From Endotrypanum monterogeii (Eukaryota; Euglenozoa; Kinetoplastea; Trypanosomatida; Trypanosomatidae): a stretch of DNA of 64,000 bases. This document shows positions 41,441-50,465 of the stretch, piece after piece. The notes beneath the pieces were generated by a model that saw only the letters and a list, made by a program, of their open reading frames with translations, had not been told where the DNA came from and did not search any database. A program made the position numbers and the translations under genes. The first letter of the stretch is position 1, and each line of letters begins with the position of its first letter. The stretch spans positions 109,611 to 173,610 of the forward strand of contig CM007327.1 in the NCBI GenBank assembly GCA_000333855.2, written 5' to 3'.

Positions 41441-43780
41441 TTACGGGACTGCAGTGGTGCGTGGACGATACCGGAGCATGACTGCCTGCAGCTCTTCCTC
41501 GTGAGACAACTCCGACCCATCTCTCAGCGAGCTGGCCCCTACGAGATGCTCTGCTGGAGGAACAACATCCGGGGCCACCAGGTTACCCTGAACCCCCTCC
41601 CTCCACGCCGTCTGCTCACCGTACATATTTGGTTCCTTCTTGTCGCCACCGCTGCCACACTCGTCCATAGTGGCCGCTGACGAATTCGCTGGAGAAGATG
41701 AGTTTGTGGTTAGACTGGCAGTAGATACGACTCGGAGCAGGCCGACAGCAGGACGTTCGACATCTACGGTAGTGCCGGTGAGCTTGAGGTGCGCTTCTAC
41801 CGAATCTACGCTTGCGGGGTGCCGCAGGAGGGCTGACACCGCTGCCTTTCCGCCCCGGCCCGCCGCCTCACATGATGCAGCACCGTGGTCGCTGAGGTGT
41901 GGCCTCCCATCCAACACCAACGGTGTTGGAGCCTCGCCAGCAGCGACACTCAAATCAGGGGGGAGTGGAGGATCATGCAGCTGCCCGTCCCTCCCGGTAT
42001 ACAAAGCCTCTGCCTCGTCACGTGTCGGTGCGTCATGCACTGCAGAAAGTGAAGCATCGCCATCCGGCATCGCGCCAACAAAAAATCCCAACTCGGCATG
42101 ACCACCAGCAGAACTCTGATGAGGCGTCACGCGCTCCGGTGGGCTGGCGTCGCTGTGTGCCCGTCCTTGTGTATTTCGACCCCGCTTTGCTCCCTGGTCA
42201 AGCGCGGCACCGACCGTTGTGCAGACGCCCGCCATCACCGCCGCCACTGTGTAGAATGAAAACATAGCAATGCACAGCACCGTCATGCATGATATCATGT
42301 GCCCTGGGGAGGGCACCTCTGGGGCGGTGAAGAGAAGCGCATCGGCAGACACAGGAAGAACCGCGTGCCGCCTCTCTATGGGAGACCCAAAGACTACCTG
42401 CCGCAAGCGCTGCTGCTCCCTGGAGGGCGACGACACCAGAGGCCTCGGCGAGCACGACCCGTTGCGGGTGCGGCCAAGCATGATGCTACTGTGTGGCTCG
42501 TCAAGTTTCTGCATCTCGAATTGACGTGCGAAGCAGCCACCGCTGCCACGCAAGCGCACCTTCGCCCAGATCCACGCGCGCCACCAGTAGAGCTGGTAGA
42601 GCAGCTCGTAATAGCCGTGCATGGGGAAGATCACCCCGTATTGCAGGAGGCGATTGTTAGACTCGACAAGAGGCCAGTCAGAGACCTGACGACTGCCCAG
42701 CGCCAAAAACTCATTGACTGACCGCAAAGTGAGACCCCAAATCTGCCATGACGTTGAGCGCGGAGTCTCTGACGAGGCACGCCTGCGAGTCTTTGAGGAC
42801 GCATCATCATCCCTGAAGCTGCTCGCCTCCGCCTCGGATTCACCACCGGTGGTGAAGCTGGGCGACGGCGACGGAATGCCAGGCAGCTGAATACTTCGAA
42901 AAGATAGATATGTGTTTGGGAATACCTCTCCCAGCAGCAGGCGTGTGTCTGCCTTCATCGGATCTACAAAACTCGTGAGCGGATGCACCACTTGGCCCCT
43001 CTTCAGGCTCGCTGACGTTAGCAGTCGAAGCGGCACCCACCGCACACTCTCCACCTCGTGTGCATCAAACCTCACTGTTGGCGTGCTGTCGCCGACATGC
43101 AAAAATACGAAGCGCGTCTGAACTAGGCCACGGTGGTCGATGAGGCGGCTGTGCACACGGCGGTCTGGTAATCGCCCTAGGCATACAAATTCTCGATGGT
43201 GCTGCAGCGGAAAGCCGACACCTTCATAGGTTTCGCGGCAGACCGCATCGAAGTCGTCAGCGTCGTCGTCCGGGTCACGACGCCCTCCTGGGAAAACCAC
43301 TTGCCCGCTCCACCGACTCGCACCTGTGTTTGCCCGCTTCAGAAAGAGCAGCTGCAGCGTCGATAAACCATCAGCGTCGATCATGACACCATTTTGACTG
43401 TGATTGTCTGGGTTTCCCAGATATTCCAAAAATCGAAGGGGGTCTGGGTGGTCGCTCCCCCCTGTCGCACGCGAAATCGAAGGGGCAGAGACCGAGGAGC
43501 TGGAAAAAGATGACGAGCTAGCGGCTTTGCCCCGCAGCGAGGACAATGGACTGGAACCTCTCTGCTCTGTCAAGTCCCTAGGTCCGCGTTGCTGTGCCGC
43601 TGCCCTGAAGGCGCTCATCGCGGATGTGAGAACTCGTTGGGTGTCATCGTCAAATCGCAACACCAGCGCTGCGGCAGAGCGACAGCTTCCAGGGCGGTAG
43701 GTGTGCAGAGAGAGCAACGACAAGCGCTGCGTGATCTTCAAAAGAAACGCGAGGTCTACACCGGGAATGCCCCGTGGCAT
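41441..43780 (-). CDS. Nudix hydrolase-like protein, CoA-diphosphatase (NUDT7/PCD1) type, with C-terminal hydrophobic segment
   Basis: Nudix enzymes hydrolyse nucleoside diphosphates linked to another group; the NUDT7/PCD1 subgroup acts on CoA species. The protein is 779 residues. The Nudix domain spans about residues 10-270: a substrate-side strand with 'LLFLKRANTG', then 'GQVVFPGGRRDPDDDADDFDAV', where Arg-Asp-Pro after the glycines is characteristic of the CoA subgroup, then RETYEGVGF. The usual REUxEExGU would have Glu where this protein has Gly187 (codon 43220-43222), so one metal-binding glutamate is missing. A hydrophobic segment at about 493-525 may span a membrane. The remainder is low complexity. 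The frame opens at 43792, but that codon is TTG; I start at the first ATG. The Nudix family is clear. Activity and membrane location are uncertain. Confidence 0.8.
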   Translation of the reverse strand: MPRGIPGVDLAFLLKITQRLSLLSLHTYRPGSCRSAAALVLRFDDDTQRVLTSAMSAFRAAAQQRGPRDLTEQRGSSPLSSLRGKAASSSSFSSSSVSAPSISRATGGSDHPDPLRFLEYLGNPDNHSQNGVMIDADGLSTLQLLFLKRANTGASRWSGQVVFPGGRRDPDDDADDFDAVCRETYEGVGFPLQHHREFVCLGRLPDRRVHSRLIDHRGLVQTRFVFLHVGDSTPTVRFDAHEVESVRWVPLRLLTSASLKRGQVVHPLTSFVDPMKADTRLLLGEVFPNTYLSFRSIQLPGIPSPSPSFTTGGESEAEASSFRDDDASSKTRRRASSETPRSTSWQIWGLTLRSVNEFLALGSRQVSDWPLVESNNRLLQYGVIFPMHGYYELLYQLYWWRAWIWAKVRLRGSGGCFARQFEMQKLDEPHSSIMLGRTRNGSCSPRPLVSSPSREQQRLRQVVFGSPIERRHAVLPVSADALLFTAPEVPSPGHMISCMTVLCIAMFSFYTVAAVMAGVCTTVGAALDQGAKRGRNTQGRAHSDASPPERVTPHQSSAGGHAELGFFVGAMPDGDASLSAVHDAPTRDEAEALYTGRDGQLHDPPLPPDLSVAAGEAPTPLVLDGRPHLSDHGAASCEAAGRGGKAAVSALLRHPASVDSVEAHLKLTGTTVDVERPAVGLLRVVSTASLTTNSSSPANSSAATMDECGSGGDKKEPNMYGEQTAWREGVQGNLVAPDVVPPAEHLVGASSLRDGSELSHEEELQAVMLRYRPRTTAVP

Positions 43781-45568
43781 CCGCGTAGGCAAAATGAAGG
43801 CGGGCAGGGGGACTACCGAGAAAAAAATGGTGAGGAGACCGGAAACACCCTACATGAAGATCAGGGGGAAAAAACACGATAACAGAAAAAAAAAAAAAAA
43901 GATGTATGGGATGGATGGAGAAATAGACGGGGGGACTTCGTGGCCACGACACGACCTCTGTGAGAGCGGCCGTGCGCATAGCGTAGTGGAGGAAGGGGGG
44001 GGGGAATGGTAAGAGTACATAGATATGTAATATATATAAGCAGTGGCCGCAGGGGGGGGGGGGAGACGAGAAGAGGAATTATACGAGCTCAAAAATTTGA
44101 CGGCGGCAGAGTCTTTGCCGCCATGGCTCCCCATGACGCCTCAGTAGAGCACAGTGATCGGGGAGTAGCGGCAACGTGTGTATGTCAGTACCCAGTTGCC
44201 CTGATATGTCATCGGGAAGCTTCTCTGCTTGAGGGATTTTGTAGGGATGAGGGGGACATTTGTCGTCGAACATGGTCCCCTTAGCCCCCTTGACGACCGT
44301 CATCTCCTTTCTGTTACCATAACACACGACCACCCCCCCCCTCCCTACTCATACACCCCTCCCCTTCTTCTTCTCGCACCTGGGCAGCTTACTGGGGTCA
44401 CTAAGCCAGCAGGTGAAACAACGAGGTTAAGGTGATCCTGCAAACGTTAGCTCGCACGCGTTTTTTTTTTCTTACTGTTCGCATCACGTCACCCATCACA
44501 CACTTTCGTGAAATATATAAACTCCCATGTACACTTCACAAATTCATTTATAATTCTGTTCAGATAGGCCACACCACCACACAACCCCACCCCACCCCCC
44601 TGTGAGCATACTGCAGCACAGACAGACACAACCCAAATTATATAGATACAGATATATGTTCACACCTCCTAACTCGCATATATATATATATATATATATA
44701 TTTATTATACAGATTGATAAATATATAAATTGGGGGATGTTATGTGTTTAAAATGCCCCCACAAGCACACAAGCACACACACCCACACACACACACACAC
44801 ACGTGTGTGCATCCACAAGACCGAGAACGCCGAAACAACAAGAGATGAGCATCATTTTTTTTTTTTACTTTTAACCGGCGGGTGGAGGGTGGGCGGAGGG
44901 GGAAGAGGTGAGCCAGTTATTGAGCAGTGAGCACAGACCAAGAACAACGCCAGAAAAAAAAAAATCGAAGACGAGAAAAGAATGTGTAGAGGCGGGAATC
45001 AACGACGCGAATCTCTTCACATGTGCACACACACAGAAAGACACACACACACACATAGTGTTAAAGCGGGTCTCACTATACACAAATGAATGAAGCGAGG
45101 GAAAAGACGCCGCCCCTTCACCGCTCGCATATGTGTTGATATGAGGTTGTGTAGGAGAGAGAAAGCCCCCCCCCCGATACGCCGGACAGACAGACACAAA
45201 CTGCACACCAATAAAAAAACGGAGAGAGGATGGGAGAGTGACGGGGGAAACGAATGCGTGCTCGATCCAATCAGTCCAAGACCAAGCGTACTTGCACCAC
45301 GACCCAGCCACACCGTCATCTATGTTCCCTCTTCCATATCTTTGTTGATGTCAGCACATACATACATACACACACACACACACACGCTAGCGCCCATGTT
45401 TATACAAATGCATAAACTAAAGGGAGCGAGGGGGGAACGTCTACAGGAGGAGGAGGGGGAGAGCCAACACAGTGGGTTAGAAATAGTATTAGATCAAACC
45501 AAGTCAAGGGAACCATTAAAAGCAAAGACACACACACATGTACACACACACATGTACATACACGGACA
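43781..45568. other. Intergenic region between the DEAD-box gene and the Nudix gene
   Basis: About 1.8 kb with the DEAD-box 3' UTR and the Nudix 5' UTR. It has TA runs (about 44680-44701), CA runs (about 44768-44802, 45029-45056 and 45369-45386), and A/T/G homopolymers. A CA-rich stretch lies close to the helicase stop. No gene is recognised. Confidence 0.65.
43850..43851 (-). promoter_or_regulatory. Predicted spliced-leader acceptor AG for the Nudix gene
   Basis: A run of T's followed by a T/C-rich stretch precedes this TAG in transcript sense. The predicted 5' UTR is about 69 nt. A second candidate AG lies closer to the ATG. Confidence 0.45.
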
Positions 45569-45921
45569 CTAGTAAGGAGAGAAACTCTCGCTGCGCGGGA
45601 TACCACCATGAGCACCACCGCTGCCACCGCCGTAGCCGCGACCCCCGCCATATCCGCGACCACCACCGTAGCCGCGACCACCGCCGTAGCCGCGACCACC
45701 ACCATATCCGCGACCACCGCCGTAGCCGCGACCACCACCGTAGCCTCGCCCGCTGCGGCCACCATCGTTGCGCGCGTACTGACAGACAGCGTACAGCTCC
45801 GGCGAGACCTCTTGCTTCGCACGAAGCATCAAATCGATGAGGTCACGGATGGTCTTGCTGTTATCAGCGGATGAGACAAAGGAGTATGCATCGCCGGACT
45901 TACCAGCACGACCCGTACGAC
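45569..45921 (-). CDS. DBP2B: DEAD-box RNA helicase (DBP2/DDX5-like), exon 2
   Basis: This exon begins with two bases that complete the glycine codon of exon 1 and then encodes 'RTGRAG', the second half of helicase motif VI, which holds the arginine finger residues for ATP hydrolysis. About 50 residues finish the RecA-2 domain. The last 60 residues are about seven tandem Gly-Tyr-Gly-Gly-Gly-Arg units ending in Ser-Phe-Ser-Pro-Tyr, an RGG-like RNA-binding tail coded by an 18-bp DNA repeat. The exon contributes 116 residues plus the split codon, giving a total of 595 residues, in line with yeast Dbp2 (546) and human DDX5 (614). No ATG begins this piece near a conserved start, so it is not a separate gene. 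The symbol follows the intron-containing trypanosomatid helicase as I recall it. Confidence 0.9.
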
Positions 45922-46216
45922 CTGCACATACATAGAGTGAGAGAAGCATAAAGAGAGAGGGCATATATATATATATATATATATATGCCGAGACCAAGGC
46001 ATGCGAAAGGGGATTAGAGCACACGAGAGCAGAGGAAGAGGGAGAGAGCGCACGCGAGCGAGAGTGCACCGATGCATAGTTGATGCAAAGCATACGCGCA
46101 TGCACACACGCACACACGTGTGAGAGCACGGAGAGAGGAGGTTCAACCAAAGAGGAGACACATGCCAAGAGCGATGTGGCCCGCAAAATAGGGTGAATTG
46201 ATTTAAAATAATATAT

Positions 46217-46237
46217 AAATATAAATAAATAAGTAGT

Positions 46238-46269
<32 letters not shown>

Positions 46270-46290
46270 AATATTTATTTATTTATATTT
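46217..46290. repeat. Inverted repeat with TA loop inside the intron
   Basis: A perfect 16-base arm at 46217-46232 is complementary to 46275-46290, with a 42-base TA-rich spacer that can pair with itself. In RNA this could form a long hairpin about 300 nt upstream of the 3' splice site. Confidence 0.75.
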
Positions 46291-46666
46291 TTTTCAAGAT
46301 CGAACGTGTATGAGTGCGAGTGCGAATGGAGGAGAAAGACAAGGAGGACGAAAAAAAAGGGGGAAAGAGTAGTAGTAGAACGTTTTCCCACGAAGGCGGG
46401 AGAGAGCGATGGTATATGGAAACAAATAAAAGAAAGACAACACACAAATCAACACACACACACACACACACATGCACACACATATATACAACAGTGATGA
46501 GGGGAGTCCACATATACACCAGTCAAGAGCAACCAGCGGGAAAAGGGGCCGTCTTCACCGTTTGCGTGCGTCTGCGTCAATGCATGTATGTACGTATGTC
46601 AATCCGTGCTACCTAGTATCTATCGATGTGTGGATGCATCTGATCAGCTGACGTTAACAAAAATAA

Positions 46667-46671
<5 letters not shown>

Positions 46672-46715
<44 letters not shown>

Positions 46716-46753
46716 ATGTATATATCTATCTATCTATATATATATATATATAT
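46672..46753. repeat. CA-TA compound microsatellite in the intron
   Basis: About 20 CA units followed by interrupted TA and TATC units, within the DEAD-box intron. Confidence 0.85.
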
Positions 46754-48325
46754 GTCTGTGTGGGGATAGAGGGAAATGGGGGAAAAGGGGGGAGTGAGTC
46801 TGAGAGACCTCACCTCCACGAAAATAAAAAAATCTAAACAATATATAAATATCTGTACCCTAAGATCAGCGCGAACTAGAAAGTAGACATAGCAGAGGGG
46901 CTATCATATCTGGCCGTCTCTCCACGTCAGGTCTACGCACGCATCGGCAGAGCTAAGGCAGGGACGATAAAAGGAAAGAGGAGTCAATGAAATATATATA
47001 TAAAGAAAATCTACACCGCAAGTGGTGGCGGTATTGATGTGCGGAAGCGAGGTCAACGCATGCCACCAACCCAAAAACCACCACAGCGGCACACGCTGCC
47101 ACCCCGCCCTCTGAAAAAAATAAATAAAAAAACTGCAAAAAGAACGAGCGACAAGTAGATGCAGAGCGCGTATAAATGCCCACTCTGACCACAGGAAGGT
47201 GGTCATGGTGCAGACGTATACAGGGGGAGGGGGAAATAAAAGGCAGGCCGGATCACTTGGTGTCGCGCCACAGTATGAGCGCACTCACTGTGCACCTCCG
47301 GTGTGGACCTCGTGTGCGCACACTTGCGCATGCGATCACTGCGTGGCCTCTAGTCTGCGTAGACGGTCGACGCAGATACATACGCGCACACATGTTGGTG
47401 CATGGGCATGCGCGAACGAATTTGTGTGTGTGTGCATCTCATGGTTGGCCCGGTGTGTGCATGCATCTGTATATGCGTCTCGCTCGCGGCATCTCCCTCC
47501 TTCTCCTTCTCCTTCTCTCTCCGTGGGCTCACTCTTTCACCTCGTCCTCGAAGTGTCGTCATGAGCGGGTCAAGATCAGTTACCCTTCTCCCTCACATGT
47601 TTCTCTTTTTTTGTTTTGTAGCAGGAACTGCAGCCCTTTTATTCATGCAGACAATGTCGTGGGCATGTCCCTGTGCTGTGCCCACAAATTCCCCCGCCGC
47701 AACTCGGTCGAGCACAGAGAGGCAAAAACATTTTTTTTTTTTGGTGAGGTGCACATTATGCAGAATAAAAGGAGGAGAGACTACTCGATGAGGCTTCACA
47801 CTGCGGCCACAACGCCAGCATGCGAGGTGAAGGGGGGAGGATATGAGGCAGGGAACAGAAACTCCATAAGCAGGATCAATCGATGGGGAGAGAGAGGGGG
47901 GGGGAATGTGGAAGGCCACAGGACAAACAAGGGACCACCTCAACTCATCCGAAAACAGTAACACAGGTACACAAACAGATAGATAGAAAAACACATCGAT
48001 GTCTTCCTGCACTCGGGAAACGGAATCTGTCCAGAGAAGGGGGGAGGGCGAGCACAGAGTGCGTGGGATCAACAAAAATTTGAGCGGCAGCTTCACTGCA
48101 CATCCGTCACATGTGCCACTGGAGAATGCACAGAGCCATTACTTCAACGTGAGTAGCGGATACAAGGCGGGTAGACACACACACACACACACACACACAT
48201 CAACTTTAATGCGTTAAACCAGACACGTAACACTCTGACATCATCCCACCACTATACATTTAATGCATTTTTTTCTTCTGAGGTGGTGTCTACGCACGCC
48301 TGAATGTGAATCTGTGTCTGGTGAA

Positions 48326-48363
<38 letters not shown>

Positions 48364-49289
48364 GTGCAGATACGCATGCATAGTTGCGTCTCTAAAATAT
48401 GCTCCTCCCCCCTCCCCCACGCCCGCTGCCGCAGCAGCAGCAGCTAGATTGCCGACGGCTGTCCCGCGTGGGATCTTGCTTGATCCCCCCCCCCCCCGCG
48501 ACGCGTCTTGTAACGCTTCCACTCAGTCCTTATACTCGCCCTCATGCACCTTGAGTCTCACTGCGTGTGAACTTAAGGTGACAAGGGCCAAGTTTTGAAG
48601 AGGGAGAGGGGAGGGAGGAGGAGGAGGAGGAGGAGGAGGGGAGTGAGTAGTTCGGCAAGCCACACTCACCGAAATATACACACACACATACATACACACA
48701 CACACTTGACGGCAACGATAGCCTCCAATGGAAGATGCTCCGAAAGATGGGCAGTATGAGGACATCTGCCCACCCCCGAAGACAAGAGGAATCCGTTGAC
48801 AGCGGACCGTGCATCTGTTGAATCTCGTCAGACACACGGGCACACAGAAGAAAAAAAAAAAAACGGACACATACCCCCGAAACATGTCTGCATTTCTCGG
48901 GAACACGCACAATCGTGAGGAAGGGAGAAACACATGTTTCGAGCGCCAGCCGGTACGTTTCTTTTCCTTTTTCGAGTACCCACTTGATCAGTCACTGGAG
49001 GCGCGCGCGTGGCCACAAAAAGCCCTCTAGCCAGTGAACCACTCAGTACAAACTCCAGGTATCTCTTATCCCCCTGCCGAGGATCTGCAAGCAGGCGACA
49101 AGCCTTCGGCGATAACGACAGACACATGCGCACAGACATCGATGGACAGTGCGTGATGGGAATACATGTCGATGAGACTCCCAGAGATGAGTGCACACAA
49201 GGAAAAAGCGTCTCCAGTAGTGACAAGGAAACAAGGCGTAAATCTGCGCCTCGGCAGTGCACACGCGTAGCGATAGAGAGAAGAGAAGA

Positions 49290-49357
49290 GGGAGGGGAGG
49301 GGAGGGGAGGGGGAGGGGAGGGGGAGGGGAGGGGAGGGGGAGGGGAGGGGAGGGGAG
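49290..49357. repeat. G-rich (GGGGA)n array in the intron
   Basis: A near-continuous array of G-runs of four to five separated by single A's on the plus strand, that is (TCCCC)n in the transcript. The plus strand could form G-quadruplexes; the RNA strand is a pyrimidine tract. Confidence 0.85.
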
Positions 49358-49525
49358 AGAAGCAGGAAGGCCGAAAGCCAACACGATGCATCTGTTTACG
49401 ATTATTACCATTATTATTGAAAAATTTAATAAAAACATAAAGTAGATTTCATTCAGCTGATGAGGGTATTCGAGTACACGCATACACGTACCCACACACA
49501 CACACACACACACACCGATAGAGTA

Positions 49526-49569
49526 GGGGAGGGGAGGGGAGGGGAGGGGAGGGAGGGGAGGGAGGGGAG
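49526..49569. repeat. Second G-rich (GGGGA)n array in the intron
   Basis: Same unit as the array 170 bases to its left and likewise on the plus strand, about 44 bases, in the donor-proximal third of the intron. Confidence 0.85.
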
Positions 49570-50353
49570 CTTTAAGATCAAATCTAAATAGATGACCTCC
49601 AACCACCCGCTTCATTTCTATTCTCTTCTCCTTTCACACCCTTGTCTCTCATATATATAACTGGCTATTCCTTTCCTCCCCCCTAGCGGCCCAAAAACAA
49701 AAACGGAATAATATATATATATATATATATATATAATTTCCTTGGTTTCTGTGTTGGATGCCGTCATCGTGACACACATCGACATAGACAGAGAAGCCCG
49801 CACCTTCGCCTCACCGATAGAGCCCACGGCAGTGTTTTCGCACGCTTCGCCCTCACCACCATCAGACGCCCCTATACACTCGTCAGAGTTAAAGTGGGGC
49901 TGATAAACAGATTGACAGTCCGAGTGTGGGAGAGTGTCGAAGAGAATGCGAGTGCATCTCGTGTACACACTGTGAGGTGGGATCGAAACGAGGAGAGGCA
50001 GTCGGAAATCTATGCGTATGTGTCAATATGCATCAGTAGAGGGGAGAAAAAAAAAACAGGCAGGAGGCGAACAAAAGGAGAAAGGGAACAGAACACAAAA
50101 CGAAGAGGAAGAGGTCATGTATCACCGGGATGAAGTCTGATTTTTCTACTGTATCCGTATTCTGTAAGAGGGTCTGCGTGTATGAGGGAAGTAAGGGGGG
50201 GGGGGGGGAGGGGGGAGATGGGAGGGGCTGCACGGAGGATGCCCACAAGCATCCGTCAAGCACCACTACCTCGATCCCTATCTCCTCGCTTTGAGGCCCT
50301 ATTTGCGTCCTTGTGCCTTCTCCATTCCAGCATCAGCACCCCCGCCCAGACAA

Positions 50354-50388
<35 letters not shown>

Positions 50389-50465
50389 GCTCGCTCACGG
50401 AAGCAGATACGTAGAGGGAATCGGGGCTAGCGATACCGTGGGAAAACGGAAATCCGTCAACATAC

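Larger units (their letters stand above)
45922..50465 (-). other. Cis-spliced intron (4,544 nt) of the DEAD-box helicase gene
   Basis: The transcript-sense donor is GTATGTTGAC directly after the 'ATTG' of exon 1 (first intron base 50465). The acceptor is a CT-rich tract ending TATGTGCAG (AG at 45923-45922). Removing the interval restores 'HRIGRTGRAG' exactly and keeps the frame: exon 1 is 1,435 nt and exon 2 is 353 nt, together 596 codons. A CTCAC about 16 nt before the acceptor is a candidate branch site. Inside are TA runs (45962-45986, 46237-46260), CA and TA runs (46672-46753), CA (about 48175-48200), GT (about 48337-48361), G-rich arrays (49290-49357, 49526-49569), TA (about 49712-49734) and CA (50355-50386). 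I found no gene or snoRNA-like element inside, and retention would truncate the protein in motif VI. Confidence 0.9.

Noticed and set aside
43781..43792. Four-residue N-terminal extension of the Nudix protein
   Set aside because: The first codon is TTG; the ATG at 43780 is the first real start.
46131..46160. 'GGTTCAAC' as a tRNA T-loop in the intron
   Set aside because: No acceptor stem, anticodon arm or D-arm can be placed around it.
45569..46186. A separate 205-residue Gly-rich gene containing exon 2
   Set aside because: Its upstream part is intron repeat sequence. The coding signal starts exactly at the splice acceptor and completes helicase motif VI.
22895..47309. An 18-base near match (17/18) between 22895-22912 and 47292-47309 as evidence of a shared retroposon
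   Set aside because: By rough count a few such matches are expected by chance in 64 kb, and the flanking sequence does not align.
47176..47961. A 261-codon plus-strand frame inside the intron
   Set aside because: Composition follows microsatellite and homopolymer runs, no domain is recognisable, and it is antisense to the whole unit.
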